Source: Deuterostichococcus epilithicus (Eukaryota; Chlorophyta; Trebouxiophyceae; Prasiolales; Stichococcaceae). From it: DNA of 64,000 nt. Made by a program: the position numbers and the translations under genes. The notes below the pieces were generated by a model. The model worked only from the letters and a program-made list of their open reading frames with translations, made no database searches and was not told the DNA's origin. Each line of letters opens with the position of its first letter. The stretch's first letter is position 1. The DNA is taken from NCBI GenBank assembly GCA_033439295.1, contig JAVTLE010000018.1, positions 310,001 to 374,000 on the forward strand. Reading direction: 5' to 3'. Shown here one piece after another: positions 56,311-64,000 of the stretch.

Positions 56311-59300
56311 TCACTCCTCGGCCAGGTCGGCGAGGCCGCCCCCGCCGGAGGTGGGGTTCTGCACCACCGCGGCCTCGCGCAGGTCGATGCGCACCAGCTC
56401 CCCGCCGCCGGCCGCCGGCCGCTGCCCCGCCTGCTCCACGATGTCCTTCAGCTGCTGGTCCCGCTGCGCCTTTGCCGCCTGGGCGAACAGATGCGACATA
56501 TGCTTTGGCTTCAGTGACTGGCTGTCCGCGTGACCAGCTCGTCGACGCCGGGCACGCGCGAGCGGCTCGAGGCCGGGTTTCTTCGGCAGGCCAGGCGCTC
56601 GCTGCTGCGGCCGCGCAGCAGCGGCAGACGGTCAGGTCCCCGCGCTCCCCTGGCCCGGCGCCCGTCGCACGCCTCTGTGCCACGGGCGCCTACCGGCCGG
56701 CACCCAGGGCAGCGACTGGGAGCTCCTACCGAGCGCCGGCAGTCCAGCGGCGGCAGGTGTTTGCCAGGTTGCGGGGTGTCAGGGTTCAACACAAAGCGCA
56801 TTGTGCTGATGCAGCAGCTGCAGACGTAGTTCGCCATGGTACGGGCCTAATTTGATGCTTCGATCCCCAGCTAGAAACAAGAACCGACACAGGACCCAAA
56901 CTCACTGTGCCGATGGAGCGGCTGGAGACGTAGGCCTCCTTGATGCGGGCCTGGTCCTGTGTTTCGATCCCCAGAGACGACAAGCGAAGAAAGGAGCCAG
57001 AGACAAGAGGCGACAAAGGAGCAGGCTCACTGTGCTGATGGAGCGGCCGGAGACGTAGGCCTCGACACGGGCCTGGTCCTTTCTGAGCGCCTCCTCTGCG
57101 GCGGCATACTCCTTCGGCAGCTTCTGGCGGTACCTGCGGCAGAATCAAGATGAGCGCAAATGCGTCAGTTCACTACTCGAACCATAGGGTTCGGATGGAG
57201 CTCAGACTTGCTGAGATCTTAAAAGTTGCTACCAAAGGCTGTTGGATTGCTTTGGCTGATATGTGTCTTCTGCTGACAAATTTGAAGTCCGCTCAAGGTC
57301 GTTTGCGGTGCCTGTGCGGCGCACGGGGCGCGGCCCCGGGCTGGGCATGCACGATGGGACGGCAGGAGGACAGCCTCCTAAGCAGCGCCTCGGCACCAAA
57401 CCCACTGCCGCTTCGGTGCGCGGCGGCATCTGGGGGCACTGCCGCTCCACTCCTGGACTGCCTGTCCGGCCTACTGTTCGCCAGTCGCCAGCCAGAACGA
57501 CACAGCAGCACAAGTGCAGGTGTGTAAGGAACGGATGTGCGGAGGGGGGTAGGGGCGTGCGGGCGCGCTCACCAGGGGTGCGCCTCGATCTCGGGGATGG
57601 TGATGCGCTCCTCCTCCTTGGGCACCAGGATGTGGTCGAGCAGGTCCTTCACCTCAGCGCTCAGCTGCGGCGGCAGGACAGTCAGCTGTGAGGCGACAAA
57701 AGTTTGTTGTGTCAGCTGGCGGGTTTGGTGCCCTGTCCAGGCACCAGGATGCGGGCCAGCAGGTCCGCCTCGGCGCCCGGCTGCGCGGCGAACATAGAGG
57801 GAAAGCATGCGTATGAGCTTGCTTGTTGGGACAATATCGGCACCAGGATGTGGTCCATCAGGGCCTCCGCCTCCCTGCTTAGAGACACTGGGTACCAAAG
57901 AGCGGCAACGAGCCAGATTGTAGCTACGGGCTCTCAAACGGCACCTGCACATCACCCAGACACGCGCCGTCCACGGGGTGACGCACCTCCTGCGCCGCAT
58001 TCTTGATGTGGGGCACCTCGGATGCCATTTCGATTCTGTAGAGTGTACGAAACCCTCTGATTGGAGCAGCTTGAGGATACTGCGCACCTTCTGCACCGCC
58101 TTCTTGATGTGGGGCACCTCGGACCAGGAGCCCTTCGTCTGCTGCGCCCACACCTCCGTGTGCGCCTCCTTACAGTTGGGGTCCGGGTTCTCCGTGTGGT
58201 CGAAGGGGAAGGTGCCTGCGAAGGGATACGGCATCCAGCTTGCGATGCCAGCATTCGGTATGCTCGAAACAGCCGTGCGCTCTGCCTTCTCGTTGCTTTG
58301 GACGGTTGGAAGGGGAATGGTGCCTGCGCGGAGGCCCTGCATACACATGGCCTGTGGGAAAGCCGCCAAGATGGGGCACGACAAGATGGTGACGAGATCA
58401 GGTTTTGGTCCTAGCACAGGCAGGTAGGCAGGCTGGCTGGCTGGACAGCGCAGCGGCACCCAGCTGGCCGACTGGCCCCCTTCCTGGGACGTGCACGCTT
58501 GCAAAGCGCAGGGTGTACAGCACACATATGGCTTGGCATGTTTAGGGCATGCCGCTGGCCGGCTGTCGCAGGCTAGTGGGTGAACTGCTGGCTGCTGCGA
58601 GCGAATGGACTTGGCGGCCCACCCAGCAGCATGACGATGAGCAGCACGCCGGCGGCCCACACGTCGACGGCAGTGCCCAGGTACCCCTGCCCGTTGGTGT
58701 CCCCGTCCTGCAGCTGCTCCGGCGACATGTACACCGGCGTGCTGCATTGAAGCAACAAAAGGAGCTGTCAACGACGACGCCAAGTGCAGATGCGGGGGCG
58801 GTCCCCCACTGGTGTTCCGTCCTGCAGCTGCTCCGGCGACATGACACTGGCGTGCTGCGTCCGAGTGACAGCAATTACTTTCAACAGGTGTGTCGAACAC
58901 AGCAAAATGTGGGGTCCGGAGCACCCCTGCCCGTTTGCGTCCCCACCCTGCAGCTGCTCTGGCGACATGTATACCGGCCAGGGTGGTGCTGCCGGGCGAG
59001 TGGCAGCACAGGGCACCGAGCGTATCTTGTCCGACTACAGAAACGAATGTTCAGGGTTGCCAGGTGCACATGATCACATTGCAGGCAGCTAAGAGGGAGT
59101 TTGCAAGCCAACACAGCCGCTCATACAGCAGCAGGCGCATGCCGAAACTACCCATGTACGCATCTGCAGCGCGCGTGAGTTTGTGTCAGGGGCGCCTGAG
59201 GAAGCAAGGCGCGCACCTGATCCATCAGTGACTGTGTACCTGACTTTGAGATGTCGTTCAGATTCACAAGCCGGGCCGCACCCAATGTGGGTGATCATGC

Positions 59301-61684
59301 TGCGTCTGGACTCCTCCCACTGCTGCACGCCCGGTTGCAGACGGCCCAGAAACGTTTCTAGGTTCGACACGCGCTGTCAGAGGCCCTGTGAACAGCATCG
59401 CACCCGATGTGGGTGAACATGTTGCGGTTGGACTCCTCCCACTGCTTGGCGAAGCCAAAGTCGCACAGCTTCACGCGCCCCGGCGTCTTGCCGTCCAGCA
59501 GCGTGTTGTCCAGCTTCAGGTCCCTGCACCATGCATTACGTTACACATTGGTGAACCCAGGACCTCAATGTTTCCAACCACAACTCCATGAAGCCAGGGC
59601 GTCGTGCCGCGTCAGCATGCTGCCCGACTCCAAGCGGACCCGCCTCAGCCGGCCGGCTGGGAGCCCCAGCAGCTGCCTGGCGGCTCCCCCGCTGCCGATG
59701 CACCGCAGCGTGCGCGCCGCGTCCCATACAGCTCTGTCCCTCACAATGCAAATGCACAGGGAACCCATCCACATCGGGAAAACACAGGACCTACACGCAG
59801 CCGCACCTGTGCGCCACATTGTGCGCGTGGCAGTAGGCCACGGCGGTGACGAACTGCCGGAAGTAGTAGCGGGCCTCGTCCTCCGACAGGAACAGCCCCG
59901 TCTGCTGCGCGTGCTGCCACTTGTCCGCCACGTAGCCTGCAGGGGTTCGGGTTCAGGGTTTGGGGACCAGCGAGGCGACACATCATGCCGGGCCAGAGCG
60001 GCCGCCTGCGGGGCTGGTCCAGGCCGGCTGTCTGAGACACAGCTGGAGCGGCAGCGGGGTCAGCGACAGGCCATTGGACATTCCACCCACTGCGTCGCAC
60101 GTCGCGCAAGTGGGCATGCTGTCTACCTCCGCCTCCCCCGCATCTCCTGCTCTGCTGTGCTCTCTGCTGTGCACTGCTCCCTGCTCTGCTCTGGCCCGCC
60201 AATGCCGCCGCCTCGCACTCTGGTCGCTCATCACGAAGCAGCCCAGCAGGCAGCCCTACCGCGTGCAGCAGAGGTGCCGCCTGCCACTTGTCTGGCGACT
60301 CCCCCAGTCGGGGCGACTCTCTCGGGAGGGAGCGCAGGGGAGAAGGGTTGGGGTTCCCACCTGTGAGGCTGTTCCCCGCGGCGTACTCCATGACGAGGCA
60401 CAGGTGGTGGTCAGTGAGCAGCACCTCCTTGGCCTCGACGATGTTCACGTGGCCCTCGCCCAGCTCCGCCTGGATCTGCGGCACAGTGGGGCATGGCGGC
60501 GGCGGTCAGCAAGGGGCCAGCGGTCGCGGTGGTGGTCGCAGACCGCGAACGGCCGGGCGGCGGAGGCCCGCGTGGGGCCGGGCGGCAGCGCCGCGCCACC
60601 CGGCTGGATGCAGGCGCGTTGGCCGGAAACGCGCTTGCAGCGCAGGCCGCCGGTCAGCCGCACCGGCTGGGAGTGCCACACTCCAGCCTCCTTCCTCGGC
60701 AGTCAGCCGCGGAGCGATCCGGCACAGCTGTCAGCCAGCCCGCGATGCATGCAATGTATGCCCGTGATGCAGGCCGCAGGCCGTCCAGCGGAGCTCCAGC
60801 GCAGCGCTGCGGACTTTGAACCATCGCCCATCGGGCCGGCTGCAAGCTTCTAGGCTCCCAGAGACTCCGTATACGTCATGCACCTGACAGACCCCGGCCC
60901 ATACGTGCAGGTCAAGTACAGGTCAGGCCTGGTGGAACCCTAGCGCGCAGGCTGGCGACCCATGCAAACTTCTTGTGAAGCCTTGCACGCCAGCTTGCCC
61001 CAGCAACCAAGAGGCTGAAACACATGATGCTGCACACAGGTCCGTGACGAGCCGGATCCGATTCGTGCACTGCAGATCAGTTGGCTGTGCAAGGCCATCG
61101 CATGATTTTGCGAGCGGTTCTGCCCAGTTGGGGCCGGGTCCAACGAATGTTGCATTGCATTGCTAAGCACCATACGCAGTCTGACCATCGTCCCTTCGTC
61201 GCTGCCGGCCAGCTGTGTGGCAGAGCTACAACATCCGCGACGGGGAGCAGTGCCCCTCCGACTACCCGCCCGCCTCTGTCGAAGCGGCAGAGGACAAGGG
61301 TCGGCACTACGAGCCGTCTAGTGACCCGCTGCAACTGCCCGGCGTGCGACTCAGCAGAATCGTACACACTGCTGAGTAAGAGGGGGCTAGGCGCACCGTG
61401 ACTTCCCGCAGGATGTTGGGCATGATAACCTTCGGCAGCGGCCGCTTTATGAGCTTGATCGCCACCTCTTCGCCGCTCTGCAGGTCCTTGAACAGCCCTG
61501 TGTCGCCGGTGCCGCCCTTGCCCAGCTGCTGGATATACTCGAATGACTTTGCGAGCATCGCGTCTGGCGCTGCGGGCTTGGGCTTCGTGTGGCCCCCGCC
61601 ATGGTGATGTTTTGCCGCTGGCTTTGAGGCGCCGCCAGTGGTGGGCGCTCCGGCGTGCGACTCCTTAGAATTAAAGCAGCCCAT
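56311..61684 (-). CDS. SnRK2-like serine/threonine protein kinase with MGC acylation motif
   Basis: Nine exons join in phase to about 420 aa: 61684-61397, 60475-60361, 59936-59807, 59523-59404, 58741-58623, 58215-58088, 57664-57573, 57133-57031, 56478-56311. The start MGCFNSKES fits N-myristoylation at Gly2 and palmitoylation at Cys3, suggesting membrane attachment. Kinase motifs in order: [10 protein letters not shown] loop, [91 protein letters not shown]. The CDFG and DHIL..RITI..I..HPW pattern is closest to SnRK2 (OST1-type) kinases. The tail is a charged helix ending LADLAEE, without the acidic ABA-box of plant SnRK2. At least ten exon-edge echoes occur in its introns, one of them a possible extra exon (56906-56956). 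Confidence 0.9.
56800..56850 (-). repeat. Decayed echo of kinase exon 8 end
   Basis: Minus-strand [15 protein letters not shown] against [14 protein letters not shown]. The donor GTGAGC has become ATGCGC. It sits 106 bp beyond the better copy at 56906-56956, which itself is about 125 bp beyond the real exon end. Confidence 0.8.
56906..56956 (-). CDS. Candidate 51-nt cassette exon duplicated from kinase exon 8
   Basis: Minus-strand ACAG is followed by 51 nt coding [17 protein letters not shown] and then GTGAGT. It copies [16 protein letters not shown] at the end of the real exon 8 and would add exactly 17 codons in phase between exons 8 and 9. Identity to exon 8 is about 90% over the last 35 nt. 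Both splice sites are canonical, the donor better than that of exon 8 itself. It could be an alternatively spliced or constitutive exon; only transcripts can tell. Confidence 0.5.
57739..57885 (-). repeat. Two echoes of kinase exon 7 start
   Basis: The plus-strand word GGCACCAGGATG occurs in the real exon at 57621 and again at 57739 and 57839, spaced 118 and 100 bp. Translated on the minus strand the copies read [13 protein letters not shown] and [13 protein letters not shown] against [14 protein letters not shown]. About 80% DNA identity each. Both lie in the intron between exons 6 and 7. Confidence 0.9.
57983..58030 (-). repeat. Echo of kinase exon 6 end
   Basis: Minus-strand [13 protein letters not shown] followed by GTGCGT copies [12 protein letters not shown] followed by GTGCGC at 58128-58088. 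About 87% identity over 38 bp; offset about 105 bp. Confidence 0.9.
58300..58336 (-). repeat. Echo of kinase exon 6 start
   Basis: The plus strand GGAAGGGGAATGGTGCCTGCG matches GAAGGGGAAGGTGCCTGCG at the real exon start (58215). Offset about 107 bp. The acceptor GCAG is kept. Confidence 0.8.
58810..58990 (-). repeat. Two echoes of kinase exon 5 start
   Basis: The real edge at 58741-58680 codes [18 protein letters not shown]. Copy one (about 58858-58810) is about 95% ident over 50 bp but lacks one base within it, so it is out of frame. Copy two (about 58990-58920) reads [18 protein letters not shown] at about 87% identity. Spacing is 113 and 127 bp. Confidence 0.92.
59277..59326 (-). repeat. 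Echo of kinase exon 4 end
   Basis: Minus-strand [14 protein letters not shown] followed by GTGCGG copies [14 protein letters not shown] followed by GTGCGA at 59449-59404. About 90% identity over 48 bp; offset 124 bp. Confidence 0.92.
59941..59965 (-). other. Telomere-like motif beside the kinase exon 3 acceptor
   Basis: On the minus strand CCCCAAACCCTGAACCCGAA runs straight into CCCCTGCAG, the acceptor of exon 3. Confidence 0.6.
60225..60310 (-). repeat. Echo of kinase exon 3 start
   Basis: Minus-strand [23 protein letters not shown] resembles [17 protein letters not shown]; the plus-strand word CTGCCACTTGTC is shared exactly. It sits in intron 2 about 365 bp from the real exon, with a small insertion. 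Confidence 0.65.
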
Positions 61685-62017
61685 CGCCAGATGGTTGCCC
61701 TCTGCCCCGGCGTGTGCACGCCGATCGCCTAGCGCGCCGTTGGCCTCAGGGCTTCCAGCTGTGGTATCTACAGCAAAGCCAGTTTCTTGGCTGCAGCGCG
61801 GGTGCCGGTGTGCCAGCTCATGTGCATTCGTAAGTGTCCACTGTCCAACAGACGCTATCTGTTCTGCAAGACGAGAGTCTTCCCTGTCTGACAGCAACGA
61901 TCAACGCGACACACGAGTGACGAGTGAGCATCAGAGCCTGTACAAAAGCGCCTCTAGCTTCCATTCAAGTGTGCTGCAGGCGTCGACCGGTGCTCGCTCA
62001 CTACCAGCTGCTGCCGT
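61685..62017. promoter_or_regulatory. Divergent promoter region, kinase / glycosyltransferase-like gene
   Basis: 333 bp between the kinase start codon and the proposed start of the plus-strand gene. Both promoters and leaders should lie here or in the first exon upstream. No specific element was recognised. Confidence 0.4.
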
Positions 62018-64000
62018 TTGAACCGGGCCACCTCTTTGGACATATCACACCCTTGTGCTACCTCCGTCATCCTCACCCCGTCGCTGAAACTCAACCGGCG
62101 GAGTGGACAATCTTTCACCATCCTCCCCTCAAGGCGACCAGGCCGTCGCACAGCTGCCAGCGGCCCCCGCGCGGCTTTCAGCATTGCGCCGCAGCAGTTG
62201 CGGAAACGTCTGCGCGCCTTCAGCGGCCTGTGCAGCCGCCGCTGGCTGCTGCTGCTGCTGCTCTGCGCCGCCTGCTGCGCGTCATTTGCACCTTGGTGGA
62301 CGGCATCACCTGGCGCCGGCGCCACTGGCGGCACAGACCGCGTCGGCGAAGAGGCACTTGACGTTTTTGGTGAGAGCAACTGCTGTCTGATCCATGTGCT
62401 GCCTACTGTCTCTTATGTGAGCGCATTGAGGCCGTTTGCGAGCCCTGTGCAAACCGCACATAGATGCATGCTCGCTCTGCAGATTATGGCTCAGCCGCAC
62501 CGCCGCATCCAGCGTGCAGGAGAGGCCACCGCCATAGCGACTGGGCGGCAGAGGACCTTCAAGAGCATCGCACAGCCTCCCGCTCAGGCCTGAACGCGTC
62601 TGGCCTGTGCAGGCGTGGCGGTGAAGCCAACATGCATCAACCGGGCGGCGCTCGCGGCGCTGCGGCGCCACCTGCGGCCACGCAGCATCCACGTCGTCAC
62701 CGTGACGGCGCGGCAGTGCGTCGCCTTCGAGTCCTGGGCGCCCAACATTCGGTGCCACCTGCAGGTACGTGCTCCAAGAGCATTGCGCGCCCCGCGCTAC
62801 CTGTCGGCTGCAGAGCGGGCCGCGAGTCCATGGCGGTGCGGCCGATCCGAATGGGCGCATCTCATCAGGAGGCAGCAGCAAGGGGCCAGCAGGAAGGCAG
62901 CTCCTGGCGCTCGCAGAATAGCAGTGGAACTGCGCAGGGCAGCACCTTCAGACAGTTCTCGCTTTGCGCCGTGACGTGCCTCGACCACAAGCCAACCCGG
63001 GCATATGAACCAGCCAAGCCTCGATCCGTGCTCAACGCCGCAAACCTGCAGGACAGCTTCCTGCCGAATGTGACCAAGGCAGCGGTGGCGGCGCGCCTGG
63101 ACGCGCTGCACGGCGCGGACGGCGGCGGCCGGTTCCGTGGGCGTGACCTGTCCGGCTGGTACCTGCAGCAGGTGGGGAGGTTCGAAGAGGCTTCGCTAGG
63201 TTTTTCACCACAAGGTTTTTTACCGCTGGGTTTGTGAACGCCTGCTGGCGCCAGCCATGCATGCACACACCTCGCTGCTGCCTGGGCACAGCTGGCAGCC
63301 CGTCCAGCTTTGCCTGCTCGCCGTCCCACGGCCGCGGCGCTCTGCACGCCGAGTGCCAGCGCACACAGGCCACCAGGTTGCTGCACCGAGCTCGGAGGGC
63401 ATTACCAGCCTGGACAAACCCTAAACCCTAAAACCCAAAACCACCTCACGATGCACGCAGTTCCTCAAGCTGGGCGCGGCTGCGGCGCTGCCGGGACTCT
63501 CGGAGCGCTTTCTGATCTGGGACCTGGACATGGTGCCGCTGCGGCGGCTGCGCCTGTTCTGGCCGCCGCCACCCGGCGCCCCTGCCGGTGCCCCCGTGCA
63601 GGTGAATGTACCTGCAAGCTGGTCGCATGAGCGTTGATTGCCTCATGCGTTCGCTCACTCTGGGCGATGTTCATGTCAGACCTGCCGCCATCGCACGCCG
63701 TCACGCCTGGCTGCTGATGCGCCTCGGCCAGCGCTCCTGGGGCCTCGCCTAGACCGTCTGCACAGGCTCACAGGACCAGAAGCAACCACAAGTGACTCGT
63801 CTCAATGCGCGCAGAACATCGTCAACATAGGCGGTGCACACGCCGAAAGCTACGCTGGCACATACAGCCGCCTCTTTGGGAAGGAGCTGCTCGCGGCGCC
63901 GGATGGTTCGTCCTTTGTGACCCACTGGATGGTGGGTTGCGCATTCTGCACCAAACACTGCTCCACCCTACACTACTGTCTGCAAGCCAGCCTGATGCAA
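62018..64000 (+). CDS. Putative type II membrane glycosyltransferase-like protein, incomplete at the right edge
   Basis: Five exons join in phase: 62018-62369, 62613-62764, 63052-63171, 63461-63601, 63815-63931; the gene continues past the window. Exon 1 encodes basic residues then LCSRRWLLLLLLCAACCASF, a signal anchor typical of Golgi type II enzymes. Exon 2 has IHVVTVTARQCVAFESWAPN. Exon 3 has DSFLPNVTKAAVAARLDALH and GWYLQQ, exon 4 FLKLGAAAALPGLSERFLIWDLDMVPLRRLRLF, shown here only in part, where WDLDMV is a DxD-like GT-A metal site. Exon 5 has NIGGAHAESYAGTYSRLFGKE and SSFVTHWM. This pattern resembles DUF6492-type putative glycosyltransferases. Substrate unknown. The start at 62018 is the first in-frame ATG; a later one is possible. 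Confidence 0.6.
63345..63415 (+). repeat. Echo of exon 4 of the glycosyltransferase-like gene
   Basis: GCACGC at 63346 begins a stretch that loosely follows the real exon 4 (acceptor at 63455-63460). GAGCTCGGAGGGCATTACC and CCTGGAC correspond to CTCTCGGAGCGCTTTCTGA and CTGGGAC. About 65-70% identity, offset about 105 bp. Confidence 0.5.
63416..63437 (+). other. Interstitial telomere-type repeat in an intron
   Basis: AAACCCTAAACCCTAAAACCC: two perfect CCCTAAA units plus a degenerate one, 23 nt before the acceptor of exon 4. Confidence 0.85.

Noticed and set aside
58810-58858. Alternative kinase exon 5
   Set aside because: One base is missing within the copied edge, shifting the frame, and similarity stops after about 50 bp.

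Overview
The window is nuclear DNA of a GC-rich green alga, most likely a core chlorophyte of the Sphaeropleales/Chlamydomonadales type. Evidence: dense short spliceosomal introns (mostly GT..AG, donors often GTGAGT/GTGCGC, acceptors GCAG), UGUAA-type polyadenylation signals, plastid proteins (cytochrome b6f Rieske protein; ferrochelatase with a chlorophyll-binding tail), plant-type families (TCP11, CG-1/CAMTA, SnRK2-like kinase) and CCCTAAA telomere-type motifs. Exon coordinates were worked out by hand from splice sites, reading phase and family similarity. Several genes close with every phase consistent.

Layout: a tRNA-Thr(UGU) with an intron (1.5 kb); a secreted Pro/Thr-repeat matrix protein (3.5-7.7 kb, -); a weak methyltransferase-like remnant (9.2-10.3 kb, -); a non-coding cassette of palindromes bounded by two near-identical direct repeats (11.2-12.5 kb), just upstream of mitochondrial pyruvate dehydrogenase E1-alpha (12.7-16.5 kb, +); an NCKX-like exchanger (17.6-21.4 kb, +) converging on a TCP11-family gene (22.1-29.6 kb, -); a USP22/Ubp8-like deubiquitinase carrying a CXXC-type zinc finger (31.3-38.9 kb, -); a RAD21/REC8 N-terminal-domain gene (40.1-42.2 kb, +) converging on a CG-1 (CAMTA-like) transcription factor (43.0-47.4 kb, -); petC (48.3-50.1 kb, -) head to head with ferrochelatase (50.7-54.9 kb, +); an SnRK2-like kinase with an MGC acylation motif (56.3-61.7 kb, -), head to head with a putative type II membrane glycosyltransferase that runs off the right edge (62.0-64.0 kb, +).

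The most striking signal is not a gene. In at least seven genes, introns contain one or two decayed copies of the neighbouring exon edge, spaced about 80-150 bp (mostly 100-125 bp) from the real edge and often keeping the splice site. I call them exon-edge echoes. Identity to the real edge ranges from about 95% down to barely visible, and one copy in the kinase gene is still a clean 51-nt in-frame exon with intact splice sites. A second recurrent signal is a telomere-like motif (CCCTAAA/CCCTGAACCC or its complement) placed within a few bases to about 30 bases of splice sites in several unrelated genes. Together they suggest that introns here grow by repeated short tandem duplication across exon borders.

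Functional neighbours: petC and ferrochelatase share a 586-bp divergent promoter region and are both needed for heme-containing photosynthetic electron transport. The other genes are ordinary housekeeping or regulatory genes with no evident operon-like logic.
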